Origin: Rhizobium laguerreae
GTDB taxonomy: Bacteria > Pseudomonadota > Alphaproteobacteria > Rhizobiales > Rhizobiaceae
Length of the DNA stretch: 64,000 nt
NCBI RefSeq assembly: GCF_002008165.1
Contig: NZ_MRDM01000029.1
Coordinates: 248,001 to 312,000 of the forward strand
Reading direction: 5' to 3'
The notes below the pieces were generated by a model that saw nothing but the letters and a program-made list of their open reading frames with translations, did not search any database and was not told where the DNA came from. The position numbers and the translations under genes are program-made. Shown one piece after another: positions 44,701-52,854 of this stretch. Numbering within the stretch: the stretch's first letter is position 1; every line of letters starts with the position of its first letter.

Positions 44701-46536
44701 CTACCGATCGGCCATGACCAGGTGGCCCGGCCCGACTTCGCGATAAGACGTGCTCGCAGGCTGATAGTCGACCGGGCGCATCGGGCTCTTGATCTCGTCA
44801 TTCGCCACCATCCGCTTTTCGTGGCGACGGTCCGGATCGGGCACGGGCACTGCCGCAATGAGTTTCTTCGTGTAGGGGTGCTGCGGATTTTCGAAGACCG
44901 CGGATCGCGGGCCGATCTCGACGATCTCGCCGAGATACATCACCGCCACACGGTGGCTGACGCGTTCGACCACCGCCATATCGTGCGAGATAAACAGGAA
45001 GGCAAGGTTGAGGCTCTGCTGCAGATCGAGCATCAGGTTGATGACCTGCGCCTTGATCGAGACGTCGAGCGCCGAGACGCTTTCATCGGCGACGATGACC
45101 TTCGGCTGCAAGGCAAGCGCGCGGGCGATGCAGATGCGCTGGCGCTGGCCGCCGGAAAACTCATGCGGATAACGCGCGGCCATCTCCGGTAACAGGCCGA
45201 CCTTCACCAAAAGATCGGCGACGACGTCTTTCGCCTGCTTCGTACTGCCCATCCTGTGTTCGAGATAGGGTTCGGCGATCGCGGCACCGGCGGTCATGCG
45301 CGGATTGAGGCTGGCAAAGGGATCCTGGAAGATCATCTGTACGGATTTGCGCATCTCGCGCAGATCCTTCCTGTCGAGGCCGAGCACCTCCCTGCCCTCG
45401 ACGAGAACGGAACCGGCCTGCGGCTCGATGAGTCGCATGATGGCGCGGCCGGTCGTCGATTTGCCGCAGCCGGATTCGCCGACGAGCGACAGCGTCTCGC
45501 CGGCATGAAGATCGAAAGAGACGTTTTCGACGGCATGCACGCGGCTGGTCAGCCGGCCGAAGAGACCGGAATGAATGTCGAAACGCTTGGTGAGGTTCTT
45601 CACCTGCAGGACCGGCGTCGCTGCTACTGTGTCGGCGACCTCGGCCGGAATATCCGATTCACCCGTTGCGGTATTGACCACGGGGAAGCGCAGCGGCCTT
45701 TGCCGGCCCTGCATCGAACCGAGCACCGGCACGGCTGAAAGCAGCGCTCTCGTGTAGGGGTGTTTGCCGCGGTGAAAAATATCGGCGGTGGCGCCGCTTT
45801 CGACCTGTTCGCCGCGATACATCACTACCGTCCTGTCGGCGATCTCGGCGACGACCCCCATGTCATGGGTGATGAACAGAACGGAGGTCCCCTCCTCGTC
45901 CTGCAGCATCTTGATGAGATCGAGGATCTGGCCCTGGATGGTAACGTCGAGCGCCGTCGTCGGCTCGTCGGCGATCAGCAGTTTCGGCCGGCTGGCGAGC
46001 GCCATGGCGATCATCACCCGCTGGCGCATGCCGCCCGAAAAACGATGCGGATATTCGCCGAAGCGCGAGGCGGCAGACGGGATGCGGACCTTTTGCAGCA
46101 GCCTAATCGTCTCGGCCTTGGCATCGGCCCTGCTCATATCGGAATGGCAGAGCAGCGCTTCGGATATCTGGTCGCCGATGGTGAAGAGCGGATTGAGCGA
46201 TGTCATCGGCTCCTGAAAGATCATCGCCACTTCGTTGCCGCGCACCTGTCGCATGGCATTTTCCGGCAAGGCCAGGAGATCGCGTCCGCCGAGCATGACG
46301 CGGCCCTCGACACGGCTCGTATCCGCCTGCAGCAGCCGCATGATCGAGAGCGAGGTGACGCTCTTGCCCGAGCCGGATTCGCCGACGATCGCCACCGTTT
46401 CCGCCGGAGCGACGGTGAAGGAGACGTCGCGCACGACCTGTTTCCAGACGCCGTCCACCAGGAAGGATGTCGTCAGCCTTTCGACGGTAAGAACGTCGGT
46501 CGTCGTCTGGATCGGTTGGGTTTGGGCGCTGGCCAT
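44701..46536 (-). CDS. ABC transporter double ATP-binding protein (peptide type)
   Basis: A 611-residue fused ATPase. Domain 1 has Walker A GESGSGKS, signature FSGGMRQRVMIAM and Walker B LLIADEPTTALD; domain 2 has Walker A GESGCGKST, signature FSGGQRQRICIARA and Walker B VIVADESVSALD. DES in place of DEP in the second Walker B is common in this subgroup. It is the last gene of the minus-strand importer operon, downstream of the SelA-like gene, and powers the permeases encoded at 48400-50210. The ATG at 46536 is preferred over an upstream frame start. Confidence 0.92.
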   Translation of the reverse strand: MASAQTQPIQTTTDVLTVERLTTSFLVDGVWKQVVRDVSFTVAPAETVAIVGESGSGKSVTSLSIMRLLQADTSRVEGRVMLGGRDLLALPENAMRQVRGNEVAMIFQEPMTSLNPLFTIGDQISEALLCHSDMSRADAKAETIRLLQKVRIPSAASRFGEYPHRFSGGMRQRVMIAMALASRPKLLIADEPTTALDVTIQGQILDLIKMLQDEEGTSVLFITHDMGVVAEIADRTVVMYRGEQVESGATADIFHRGKHPYTRALLSAVPVLGSMQGRQRPLRFPVVNTATGESDIPAEVADTVAATPVLQVKNLTKRFDIHSGLFGRLTSRVHAVENVSFDLHAGETLSLVGESGCGKSTTGRAIMRLIEPQAGSVLVEGREVLGLDRKDLREMRKSVQMIFQDPFASLNPRMTAGAAIAEPYLEHRMGSTKQAKDVVADLLVKVGLLPEMAARYPHEFSGGQRQRICIARALALQPKVIVADESVSALDVSIKAQVINLMLDLQQSLNLAFLFISHDMAVVERVSHRVAVMYLGEIVEIGPRSAVFENPQHPYTKKLIAAVPVPDPDRRHEKRMVANDEIKSPMRPVDYQPASTSYREVGPGHLVMADR

Positions 46537-46571
46537 GGCGGTTCCTCTTGCGGCAGATGAGCGGCGGCGGA

Positions 46572-47768
46572 TCAATCCGGCCAGCGCAGTGCACCGTCGA
46601 AGCGGTGCCTGCTGCGGTTTTCGATCGGCGTTGCGATGATCTCGTTGGAAGCACGTGCCTTGTCGAGTTCCTGCGCCAGGCGCTCCGCCACGATCGTCTC
46701 CTCGCCCGGGTGCAGATTACACGGGTCGAGATAGAAATAGCGGTGCTCCACCTCGTGATCGCGCACGATGATCGGCGGGCTGCCCTTGGCAAGCGCATCG
46801 GCCAGATCCCATGCGGTGATATGGGCTTGCTCGGGATCGACGATCAGGCGCAGCCGATCGAGCGGATTGTTGGTCGGATCGGGCTCGATCAGCGCGGTGA
46901 GGCCAGGGCGGCCGTCGAGCGTGCGCTTCCACAGGTTGAGATAGCCGGTCTCGCGTTCCCGGATGCCGGCATGGTCGCGGTTTTCCCAGGCTTCGAGTGC
47001 CGCCATGACGCCGAAGATGCTCTCCTTGCCGACCTTCATGCCGCGGCCGATGCCCATGTTCTGCAGGAAGGCGTGGCGCACCAGCTCCTTTCTGCCGGCA
47101 ACGATGCCCGAGGTCGGTCCGCCGAGGAATTTGTGGCCGGAGTAGAGCGCGATATCTGCCCCCTGCTCCAGGAAAATCCTGAGATCATATTCCGAGGCCG
47201 CATCGACGATGACGGGCACGCCCTTGGCATGGGCGATCTCGACGAATTCCTTGAGGTTCAGCAGGCCGTAATCGACCACATGATGGGAGACGACATAGAC
47301 GGCGGCTGCAGTCTTGTCGGTGATGGCGTTTTCCATGTGGAAGCGATGCGTCGAGGTCACCTGCCCGACAAGCACGACCTTGCCGCCGGCAAGCCGGATC
47401 GCCTGGTCGACCGGGGCGCCGTAGCTGACGACATGGCCCATCTGCACCAGCACTTCGTTCTTCTCCGGCACGACATCCGGCAGCCTCTCGATCGCCAGCA
47501 GATTATTGCCGGTGATCGCGCCGGCGACGGCAAGCGAAATGCCGGCCGAGCAGGAGGCGGTGATGAAGCCCGCCTCGCCGCCGGTCAGCCGGGCGATGAC
47601 AGCACTTGCCTTGCGCTGCAGGTCGTTGATCTCGACGAAGTGCGGCAGGATCGATGCCATCGCGCTGATCGCTTCGGGAACGACGATCGAGGCGCCGAGG
47701 CTGGTCATCGTGCCCGATACATTGATGACAGGGCGAAGGCCAAGCGACGGGCGGATATCAGTGGACAT
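46572..47768 (-). CDS. SelA-like PLP-dependent enzyme (DgaE/selenocysteine-synthase fold)
   Basis: A 398-residue fold-type I PLP enzyme. SGHKFLGGPTSG carries the Schiff-base lysine, VIVDAASEYDL supplies the ring-stacking/Asp region, and GGEAGFITASCSAGISLAVAG the phosphate-binding part. The family (SelA-like, including D-glucosaminate-6-phosphate ammonia-lyase DgaE and relatives) mostly catalyses alpha,beta-elimination of amino sugars or amino acids, not tRNA selenylation in such operons. It lies between RidA and the importer ATPase on one strand. RidA would hydrolyse the enamine/imine released. The substrate, probably an amino-sugar acid or hydroxy amino acid, is inferred. Confidence 0.85.
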   Translation of the reverse strand: MSTDIRPSLGLRPVINVSGTMTSLGASIVVPEAISAMASILPHFVEINDLQRKASAVIARLTGGEAGFITASCSAGISLAVAGAITGNNLLAIERLPDVVPEKNEVLVQMGHVVSYGAPVDQAIRLAGGKVVLVGQVTSTHRFHMENAITDKTAAAVYVVSHHVVDYGLLNLKEFVEIAHAKGVPVIVDAASEYDLRIFLEQGADIALYSGHKFLGGPTSGIVAGRKELVRHAFLQNMGIGRGMKVGKESIFGVMAALEAWENRDHAGIRERETGYLNLWKRTLDGRPGLTALIEPDPTNNPLDRLRLIVDPEQAHITAWDLADALAKGSPPIIVRDHEVEHRYFYLDPCNLHPGEETIVAERLAQELDKARASNEIIATPIENRSRHRFDGALRWPD

Positions 47769-47836
47769 GAAGATCTCCAGGATTCTGGGTCGAAAAACGA
47801 AACATGGGGCGGTCGATCAACCGTGTCGAGCTTCCG

Positions 47837-48334
47837 TCAGCCGTGCAAGGCGACGATCGCCTCGATCTCGACGGTGATGTTGCCGGGCAGCGAGCCGAAG
47901 CCGACGGCCGAGCGGGCATGTTCGCCGGCCGGCCCGAAGACTGCGATCAGCAGATCCGAGCAGCCATTGATGACGCTCGGATGATCCTCGAACTCAGGCA
48001 CGGCGTTGACCATGCCGAGCAGCTTGACCACCCGCTTGACGCGGGAGAGATCGCCAAGCGCGTCCTGCATGACGGCAAGCAGGTTGATGCCGGTCAGCCG
48101 CGCATGGCCGTAGGCCTGCTCGACACTGACCCCACCGCCGACCTTGCCGGCATGCATGAAGCCGTCGGCCTCGCGCGGCCCCTGGCCGGAGAGGTAGAGC
48201 ATATTGCCTTCGATCACGTGCGTGACGAAATTGGCGATCGGCGGCGGCGGCGGCGGAAGGGCAATGCCGAGGGCGGCAAGCCGTTCGTAAGGCGAGTTCT
48301 CGACCTTGCCGGCGGCGGTGGGAAACTGATTCAC
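47837..48334 (-). CDS. RidA family reactive imine/enamine deaminase
   Basis: A 165-residue RidA-family protein: GNMLYLSGQGPREADGFMHAGKVGGGVSVEQAYGHA, then RVVKLLGMVNAVPEFEDHPSVINGCSDLL and EHARSAVGFGSLPGNITVEIEAIVAL, where the conserved Arg (HARSAVG) lies. It is longer than RidA proper, with a proline stretch (PPPPPP) near the N-terminus, as in the YjgF-like lyase-partner subgroup. The GTG at 48334 is chosen because AGGAG lies 5 nt before it; an ATG at 48349 has no such site. It sits between the importer permease and the SelA-like PLP gene. Confidence 0.86.
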   Translation of the reverse strand: MNQFPTAAGKVENSPYERLAALGIALPPPPPPIANFVTHVIEGNMLYLSGQGPREADGFMHAGKVGGGVSVEQAYGHARLTGINLLAVMQDALGDLSRVKRVVKLLGMVNAVPEFEDHPSVINGCSDLLIAVFGPAGEHARSAVGFGSLPGNITVEIEAIVALHG

Positions 48335-48399
48335 GCAAACTCCTGTCATGCAATTTTCGATTTGGCGAATTTCGATTGGGCCAACGCTTGGTCGGCGGA

Positions 48400-49269
48400 T
48401 TAAAGATCCTTGCGCAGCCTGGGATCGAGCATGTCCCTGAGGCCATCGCCGACCATCTGCAGCGACAGCACGGAGAGGATGATGGCGACACCCGGAAACA
48501 GCGTCATCCAGTCGGCCTGGCCGATATACTGCCGGCCGGCGGCAATCATCGTTCCCCAGGTCGGGATTTCGGGGCTGACGCCGAGGCCGAGGAAAGACAG
48601 GCCAGCTTCGGCAAGCATCGCGCTCGCAAAGAGGAACGTCGCCTGCACCAGGATCGGCGACAGCAGATTGCGCAGCACATGTCGGGTCATGATATGGAAG
48701 GTCGAAATGCCGAGCGCCCTCGCCGCCTCGACATAGGGGAGTTCACGAATGACCAGCGTCGAAGCGCGCACGATGCGGGCAAGGCGCGGCGCATAGACGA
48801 TCGACAGCGCGATGATCACCGTCGTCAACGAAGGGCCGAGGGCGGCGACGAGCGCGATCGCCAGCAGAATATCCGGAAACGCCATCATCGCGTCGATCAG
48901 CCGGGCGATCGGCGTGTCGAGCTTCTGGAAGAAGCCGGCAAGCAGGCCGAGCGTCACCCCGATCACGGCCGACAAGGTCACGACCGCTACACCGACGAGC
49001 AGCGACAGGCGGCCGGCGAAGATCGTCCGCGAAAAGACGTCGCGGCCGAACTCATCGGTGCCGAAGAAAAAGGTGCCGCTCGGCGGCTTCAGCCGATTGA
49101 CGATGGAAAGCTTGGACGGCGAATAGGGCGCGACAACAGGCGCGAAGACCGCCAGAAGCACGAAGATCGTCAGGATCAGCAGACCCAAGGCGACCGTCTT
49201 GCGCTTCAGCAGGCGCCTGGCGAATTTGCTGCCCTCGCCTTCGACTGATTTGATTGCGATATCGGCCAT
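48400..49269 (-). CDS. Peptide-type ABC transporter permease (DppC type)
   Basis: A 289-residue inner-membrane permease. It has FGTDEFGRDVFSRTIFAGRLSLLVG after the first helix and EAARALGISTFHIMTRHVLRN as the coupling loop. Its ATG overlaps the stop of the DppB-type gene by one base (TGATG), so the two are coupled. It precedes ridA by 65 nt on the minus strand. Confidence 0.92.
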   Translation of the reverse strand: MADIAIKSVEGEGSKFARRLLKRKTVALGLLILTIFVLLAVFAPVVAPYSPSKLSIVNRLKPPSGTFFFGTDEFGRDVFSRTIFAGRLSLLVGVAVVTLSAVIGVTLGLLAGFFQKLDTPIARLIDAMMAFPDILLAIALVAALGPSLTTVIIALSIVYAPRLARIVRASTLVIRELPYVEAARALGISTFHIMTRHVLRNLLSPILVQATFLFASAMLAEAGLSFLGLGVSPEIPTWGTMIAAGRQYIGQADWMTLFPGVAIILSVLSLQMVGDGLRDMLDPRLRKDL

Positions 49270-50210
49270 CAGTAGCGCACCCTCGGATCAACAAGCAGAT
49301 AGAGCATGTCGATCGCAAAATTGATCAGCACGTAGAGGGCGGCGATGACGAGCAGCGCCCCCTGGATGACAGGATAATCGCGGCGCAGGACCGCGGAGAC
49401 GACGAGATTGCCGACACCCGGCAGGCCGAAGACGGTCTCGGTGACGACGGCGCCCGAAATCAGTACCGCTGCCGTCAGGCCGATCACCGTCAGGATCGGG
49501 ATCAGCGCATTCTTCAGCGCGTGCTTGAGGATCACCCGACGCTCGATCAGCCCCTTGGCGCGGGCCGTGCGGATGTAATCGTCGCCAAGCACATCGAGCA
49601 TCGACGCGCGGGTGAAGCGCAGGATCAGCGCCGAGGAGACGATGCCGAGCGCAAAGGCGGGCAGCGTCAGGTGATACATGCGCTCGAAGAAGGTCGAGCC
49701 GGGACCGCCATAACCCGAGACCGGGAAGAGGTTGAGCCTGACGGCGAAGAACTGCATCAGGATCAGGCCGAGCCAGAAGCTCGGAATGCTGGCGGCAAAC
49801 ATGGCGAGCGTCGTTGCCGCCTGGTCGATGAAGGATCCGCGCCGATAGGCGGCATAGATGCCGATCGGCAAGGCGATGATGCTGGCAATGGCGAGCGAAA
49901 ACAAAGTCAGGAAGAAAGTCGGCTCGGCCCGGTCGAGCAAGGCCGAGGTGACAGGCATGTTGAGGAAGATCGACTGGCCGAGATCACCTCTCAGCATCTG
50001 GCCGATATAATAGACATATTGCAGGCCGAGCGACTGATCGAGGCCGAGCCGGGACCTGAGGTCGGCAATATCCTGCGGCGTCGCATCCGGCCCGAGCATG
50101 ACGGCGGCCGGATCTCCCGGGGTCACGCGCACGATGACGAAGACGATCGTGACGACGAGAAACATCACGACGATCATGCCGAACAGGCGCTGGAGGATGT
50201 AGCGTATCAT
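49269..50210 (-). CDS. Peptide-type ABC transporter permease (DppB type)
   Basis: A 313-residue inner-membrane permease. The N-terminus MIRYILQRLFGMIVVMFLVVTIVFVIVRVTPGDPA (quoted in parts) is DppB-like, and RTARAKGLIERRVILKHALKNA is the coupling loop. It is separated from the binding-protein gene by 81 nt that contain an intrinsic terminator, so its expression is probably lower than that of the binding protein. Confidence 0.92.
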   Translation of the reverse strand: MIRYILQRLFGMIVVMFLVVTIVFVIVRVTPGDPAAVMLGPDATPQDIADLRSRLGLDQSLGLQYVYYIGQMLRGDLGQSIFLNMPVTSALLDRAEPTFFLTLFSLAIASIIALPIGIYAAYRRGSFIDQAATTLAMFAASIPSFWLGLILMQFFAVRLNLFPVSGYGGPGSTFFERMYHLTLPAFALGIVSSALILRFTRASMLDVLGDDYIRTARAKGLIERRVILKHALKNALIPILTVIGLTAAVLISGAVVTETVFGLPGVGNLVVSAVLRRDYPVIQGALLVIAALYVLINFAIDMLYLLVDPRVRY

Positions 50211-50240
50211 GAATGCCTGGCAAACCCTTGCAGATGCTGC

Positions 50241-50283
50241 GAAAAAAGAAGACCGATACCGGCCACGGCGGGCCGGTATCGGT
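50241..50283 (-). terminator. Intercistronic intrinsic terminator/attenuator after the binding-protein gene
   Basis: On the minus strand a 13-bp stem (50271-50283 with 50252-50264, ACCGATACCGGCC against GGCCGGTATCGGT) encloses a 6-nt loop and is followed by a T-rich tract (CTTCTTTTTTC, read from the complement of 50241-50251). It sits between the binding-protein stop and the DppB-type start, so it would cut most transcripts after the binding protein. Confidence 0.8.
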
Positions 50284-50291
50284 GGCGATTC

Positions 50292-51818
50292 TTACTTCTT
50301 GATCGAAGCATTCCAGAAATACGGCCACGGAGCCGGATCGACGCCTTCGAGCTTGGTCGATTCCGCCGAAACCGCGTTGAAGTCGCCGATCTTCATGAAC
50401 GGGGCGTCGGCATAGATCGCCTTCTGGACATCGGCCCAGAGCGCCACGCGCTTCTTTGGATCGACTTCCGAGGTAAAGGCATCGACGGCGGCTTTGCGGG
50501 CCGGCGTATCCCACCAGCCCGGCGAGCTGGTCGAAAGCGAGCCGATCAGGGCAGGCTCCGGCAGGAAGGGACTATGGGTGATGTAGATATCCCAGAGCTT
50601 CGGATCGGCACGGCGCTGCGTCAGCGTCGCCCAGTCCACCACCTGCATATCGACGGTGAAGCCGGCAAGCTTCAGATATTCGGCGGCGACCTGCGCCATC
50701 TTGTAGTGGAATTCGTACTGGCGGCTGGTCAGGATACGGATCGGTTCGCCGTTGTAGCCGGCCTTCTTGGCGGTAGCCGCCGCCCCTTCCGGATCGGCGA
50801 CGTTATAGGCGCCCTCGACGCCGGCATCCGTCGACCAGGCAAAGGTCTTTGGATAGATGGCGCCGTCGAGCGCGTAGAAATCCGTGCTGCCGAAGGCCGC
50901 GGCCAGCATATCTTCCATGCTGAGCGCCTGACGGATCGCCTTGCGGACTTCGACATTCCCGGCAATACCTTCCTTCGTGTTGAAGACGAAGACGGGATAA
51001 CCGAAGGGCTTCAGGATGATCGGCTGCGAGGCGGTGGAGGCCTTCAGCTTGTCGTAGGATTCGACCGGGATCGAGTCGACATAATCATATTGGCCGGAAA
51101 CGGCTGCCTCGACGCGGGTGTTCGGGTCCGGCACCGGCACGAAGCGGATCTCATCGAGATACTGGTGGCGGGCGCCGCCATAACCATTGCTGTCGCCTTC
51201 GCGGGACTTATAGCCATCGAAACGGACGAGCTGGATATACTGGTCAGCCTTGCGCTCCTTCAGCATGTAGGGACCCGTGCCGATGAAGTCCTTCATCGGC
51301 TCGTCCTGCTTTTCGGACGGGATGATGATCGCGGCCGAATTGTTGAAGGCGAGCAGCGAGGTCAGCGGCGCATAGGGCTGCTTCAGCGTGATCGTCACGG
51401 TCGCCGGATCGACGGCGGTGACCTTATCGATGAAGCCGGCCACCTGCTTGCCGCGCGAGGCGATCTTCATCCAGCGGCCAAGCGAGGCGACGACATCTTC
51501 CGATGTCATGTCGCTATTGTCGTGGAACTTGATGCCGGTCCTGAGCTTGATCGTATAGGTTTTGCCGTCGGCGCTGATCTCAGGCAGGCTTTCGGCCAGA
51601 AGCGGCGTGACGTTCCAGCCTTTGTCGAAGGTGTAGAGCGTTTCGAAAATGTGCTGGGTGACGATGCCGACCAGATCGGCCGTCGACGACATCGGATCGA
51701 GCGTCGGCGGCTCGCCGATCGTCGCGACATTGATGACGCCGCCCTTTTCCTGGGCAAAGAGGGTCGAAGGCAGGGCGACGAGCGCGGTGCCGAGAAGGAA
51801 TGCGACCAGTGTTTTCAT
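50292..51818 (-). CDS. ABC transporter substrate-binding protein (family 5, peptide type)
   Basis: A 508-residue periplasmic binding protein. The signal peptide is MKTLVAFLLGTALVALPSTLFA, and family-5 features include TIGEPPTLDPMSSTADL, YTIKLRTGIKFHDNSDMTSEDVVASLGRWM and VRKAIRQALSMEDMLAAAFG. GGGAG lies 7 nt before the ATG at 51818, which fixes the start. It is the first gene of the minus-strand operon and follows a good sigma-70 promoter. The ligand is probably an amino-sugar derivative or peptide, judging from the SelA-like and RidA partners. Confidence 0.92.
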   Translation of the reverse strand: MKTLVAFLLGTALVALPSTLFAQEKGGVINVATIGEPPTLDPMSSTADLVGIVTQHIFETLYTFDKGWNVTPLLAESLPEISADGKTYTIKLRTGIKFHDNSDMTSEDVVASLGRWMKIASRGKQVAGFIDKVTAVDPATVTITLKQPYAPLTSLLAFNNSAAIIIPSEKQDEPMKDFIGTGPYMLKERKADQYIQLVRFDGYKSREGDSNGYGGARHQYLDEIRFVPVPDPNTRVEAAVSGQYDYVDSIPVESYDKLKASTASQPIILKPFGYPVFVFNTKEGIAGNVEVRKAIRQALSMEDMLAAAFGSTDFYALDGAIYPKTFAWSTDAGVEGAYNVADPEGAAATAKKAGYNGEPIRILTSRQYEFHYKMAQVAAEYLKLAGFTVDMQVVDWATLTQRRADPKLWDIYITHSPFLPEPALIGSLSTSSPGWWDTPARKAAVDAFTSEVDPKKRVALWADVQKAIYADAPFMKIGDFNAVSAESTKLEGVDPAPWPYFWNASIKK

Positions 51819-51868
51819 GTGAGAGCTCCCGTTTAGTTCCACAATTATGTAATTCATCTTTTTGTAAC

Positions 51869-51896
51869 AGAATAAGAGATGGATCGATCCTGTCAA
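51869..51896 (-). promoter_or_regulatory. Sigma-70 promoter of the SelA-like/importer operon
   Basis: On the minus strand, TTGACA (51896-51891), 16 bases, then TATTCT (51874-51869). The start point would lie about 45 nt before the binding-protein ATG. Confidence 0.6.
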
Positions 51897-52044
51897 GCAC
51901 GAGCGACGGATTATGCCCTCGGCCGATACCGAGACGCCGGAAAAACACACAACTTCGGCTGCGCCGGCCTGCAACAAGACCGCGCATTATGCCAAGGTGA
52001 GTCAAACACCCTGCGGTGACGCCTCAACAGAACGGGACAATCAG

Positions 52045-52629
52045 ATGAGCACCAATTTCAACGACGGAAAATGGCTGAACGAACCGGCCATTTGGCACGC
52101 GGAGGCAGCCGGCCTCACCCTAACGACCGACGAGAAAACAGATTTCTGGCGGGAAACCCATTACGGCTTCACCCGCGACAGCGGCCATTTCCTCGCCTTT
52201 CCCACCACCGACGCCTTCACCGCGCAGATCCGCGTCCAGGGCGAATTCCGCACGCTCTACGACCAGGCCGGCCTGATGGTTCGCATCGACGAAAAACGTT
52301 GGGTGAAAACAGGCGTCGAGTTCACCGACGGTGAAGCCTTCCTCAGCACCGTCGTCACCGACGGCAAGTCCGACTGGTCGGTGGCACAGCCCTTCAGGGA
52401 ATTGGAGGATTTCCGCATCCGCGTCACTGTCGCCAACGGCGCGATGCGCATCCAGGCCTCGCGCGACGGCAGCTTCTGGCCGCTGCTGCGGCTCGCGCCC
52501 TTCCCGGCAGTAGCGCACTACGAGGTCGGACCGACCGCCTGCACGCCGGAGCGTAGCGGACTGACGGTCCGCTTTTCCGAATTCTCGATTGGGCCGACCA
52601 CCGCCAAGGATCTGCATGACTTGAGCTAG
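52045..52629 (+). CDS. DUF1349 domain-containing protein
   Basis: A 194-residue cytoplasmic protein of the DUF1349 (YesU-like, concanavalin-like beta-sandwich) family. It begins MSTNFNDGKWLNEPAIWHAEA, with AFTAQIRVQGEFRTLYDQAGLMVRIDEKRWVKTGVEFTDGEAFLSTVVT through the core. Members occur with sugar-use genes in rhizobia and bacilli; the reaction is unknown. It is divergent from the SelA-like/importer operon and upstream of the AmiC/AmiR operon in the same direction, but the leader terminator at 52794-52840 separates it from the latter. Confidence 0.82.
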   Translation: MSTNFNDGKWLNEPAIWHAEAAGLTLTTDEKTDFWRETHYGFTRDSGHFLAFPTTDAFTAQIRVQGEFRTLYDQAGLMVRIDEKRWVKTGVEFTDGEAFLSTVVTDGKSDWSVAQPFRELEDFRIRVTVANGAMRIQASRDGSFWPLLRLAPFPAVAHYEVGPTACTPERSGLTVRFSEFSIGPTTAKDLHDLS

Positions 52630-52696
52630 AAGCGCGACCTTTGGCTGCTCTACCGAGAGAGCAAGATCAAATGACGGCGAGTGCCGCGCAGCACAC

Positions 52697-52723
52697 TTGA
52701 CAAAGACAAGCTGCCTGTATTTT
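52697..52723 (+). promoter_or_regulatory. Candidate promoter of the AmiC/AmiR operon
   Basis: TTGACA (52697-52702) and TATTTT (52718-52723), with a 15-bp spacer (16-17 if the -10 is read one or two bases later). A start near 52730 would give a leader of about 125 nt before the AmiC-like gene. Confidence 0.4.
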
Positions 52724-52782
52724 ACTCAGGCCTGCGGATTAGGCAGAAGGCCAGCCGCATTGACATGACTCCGATAGTCCCC

Positions 52783-52840
52783 GGGCAGTTTCGCCCCATG
52801 ACGCCTCATCGCTCGATGGGACCAGCGTCGTGGGGTTTTT
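52783..52840 (+). promoter_or_regulatory. Leader attenuator: intrinsic terminator and overlapping hexaloop hairpin
   Basis: CCCCATGACGC (52794-52804) pairs with GCGTCGTGGGG (52825-52835) over 11 bp with one G-U, followed by five T (52836-52840): a strong intrinsic terminator ending 14 nt before the AmiC-like ATG. A competing hairpin, GGGC-AGTTTC-GCCC (52783-52796), has a six-base loop and uses bases of the terminator's 5' arm. This is the layout of ANTAR-responsive leaders, where the protein stabilises a hexaloop hairpin to block termination. The loop has A at position 1 but T, not the expected G, at position 4. Further small hairpins lie at 52730-52744 and 52767-52779. Confidence 0.65.
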
Positions 52841-52854
52841 GATGTGGTCACTTG

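Noticed and set aside
49254..51836. An 860-residue plus-strand frame opposite the importer genes
   Set aside because: It runs antisense to a permease and a binding protein that have clear families; long antisense frames are expected in high-GC rhizobial DNA, and its composition (Arg, Asp, Gly, His-rich) is typical of such shadows.
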